The translations under genes were made by a program, and so were the position numbers. From Streptomyces sp. WM4235 (GTDB taxonomy: Bacteria; Actinomycetota; Actinomycetes; Streptomycetales; Streptomycetaceae), in contig NZ_LGDE01000432.1 in assembly GCF_001279725.1 (NCBI RefSeq), forward strand, positions 1-64,000: 64,000 nucleotides of DNA. Reading direction: 5' to 3'. Positions 63,865 to 64,000 of the stretch are shown one piece after another (the stretch's first letter is position 1; every line of letters begins with the position of its first letter). The notes below the pieces were generated by a model. It ran no database searches and was not told where the DNA came from. It saw only the letters and a program-made list of their open reading frames with translations.

Positions 63865-64000
63865 TCAGCGGGCCTCCACCATCCGGGCGAAGACGACCAC
63901 GTTGCCGTCGTAGCCCCGAGCCTTCGAGTAGCCGCCGCCACAGGTGATCACCCGGAGTTCCGCGTGCCCGGTGTCCCCGTACACCCGGGCTCCGGGAAAG
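63865..64000 (-). CDS. Class F sortase, C-terminal end (partial)
   Basis: The right edge of the window cuts this gene. The last 44 codons on the minus strand, stop at 63865-63867, read GDTGHAELRVITCGGGYSKA followed by RGYDGNVVVFARM. The Cys in VITCGG and the following Arg fit the catalytic Cys and Arg of sortases, and CGG plus GYDGNVVVFA is the class F signature of actinobacteria. The protein would sit at the membrane and join or cut surface proteins. It converges with the deacetylase gene at 43 bp distance. Confidence 0.85.
   Translation of the reverse strand, partial: FPGARVYGDTGHAELRVITCGGGYSKARGYDGNVVVFARMVEAR

Overview
The window is chromosomal DNA of very high G+C content from an actinomycete, almost certainly Streptomyces. 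The evidence is the strong third-position G/C bias, frequent GTG and TTG starts with GTGA stop/start overlaps, a gamma-butyrolactone-receptor-like TetR protein, LysX, a class F sortase beside a polysaccharide deacetylase, DUF6777, DUF1996, DUF4142 and SCO0930-type secreted proteins, many lipoproteins, and one rare TTA leucine codon. I support 51 protein genes; one is cut by the right edge and one is only 58 codons long. I found no tRNA, rRNA, CRISPR array or insertion sequence.

Left third (1-19.7 kb): a PLP dehydratase, a universal stress protein and a small membrane protein are followed by a sugar ABC importer (binding lipoprotein and two permeases, no ATPase) in one operon with a GH38 alpha-mannosidase, closed by a strong hairpin. 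Next come a FadH-like flavoenzyme behind a recognisable promoter/operator, a hotdog thioesterase coupled to an MFS exporter, an SRPBCC protein, a secreted tripeptidyl-aminopeptidase-like hydrolase, a DUF4142/DUF1996 secreted pair with a near-perfect terminator, an ECF-like sigma factor with a zinc-finger tail, and a PucR-type regulator.

Middle (20-30.4 kb): a four-gene set looks like a redox route from cytoplasmic NAD(P)H to the cell surface. It consists of a bis-His membrane cytochrome-like protein, a NuoF-like flavoprotein fused to a ferredoxin, an SCO0930-type lipoprotein with two repeats, and a His-rich lipoprotein. After it come a phosphoesterase/kinase pair, the butyrolactone-receptor-like regulator, a mycothiol-dependent-isomerase-like protein, a LysR regulator with a divergent NTF2-like gene, and a SUKH protein.

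Accessory-looking island (30.4-40.2 kb): an RpoD-like sigma factor with an extra C-terminal small beta-barrel is divergent from a two-gene unit encoding an unrecognised 1014-residue protein and a roughly 1570-residue DEAH helicase with a DUF1998-type C-terminus. A 13-bp-arm inverted repeat sits in the divergent region, and the first gene carries the only in-frame TTA codon I found. The layout recalls two-gene anti-phage or DNA-repair systems and is the best candidate here for an undescribed system.

Right third (40.4-64 kb): panD, a GNAT protein, a racemase-like protein with a Pro-rich tail, 6-phosphogluconate dehydrogenase, an Rpf-like/LysM/M23 cell-wall protein, a DMT transporter whose frame runs antisense into it, an atypical SDR, a 58-residue orphan peptide, an epimerase, a lipase-maturation-factor-like protein, a DUF6777 lipoprotein, a PAS-GAF-SpoIIE phosphatase, an Fpg/Nei glycosylase, an orphan DUF485-like membrane protein, an ECF sigma factor without an adjacent anti-sigma gene, a CapA lipoprotein, a universal stress protein, LysX, a Tat-type polysaccharide deacetylase and the end of a class F sortase gene. 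Short tandem repeats (9, 15 and 27 bp units) recur at gene ends or inside linkers.
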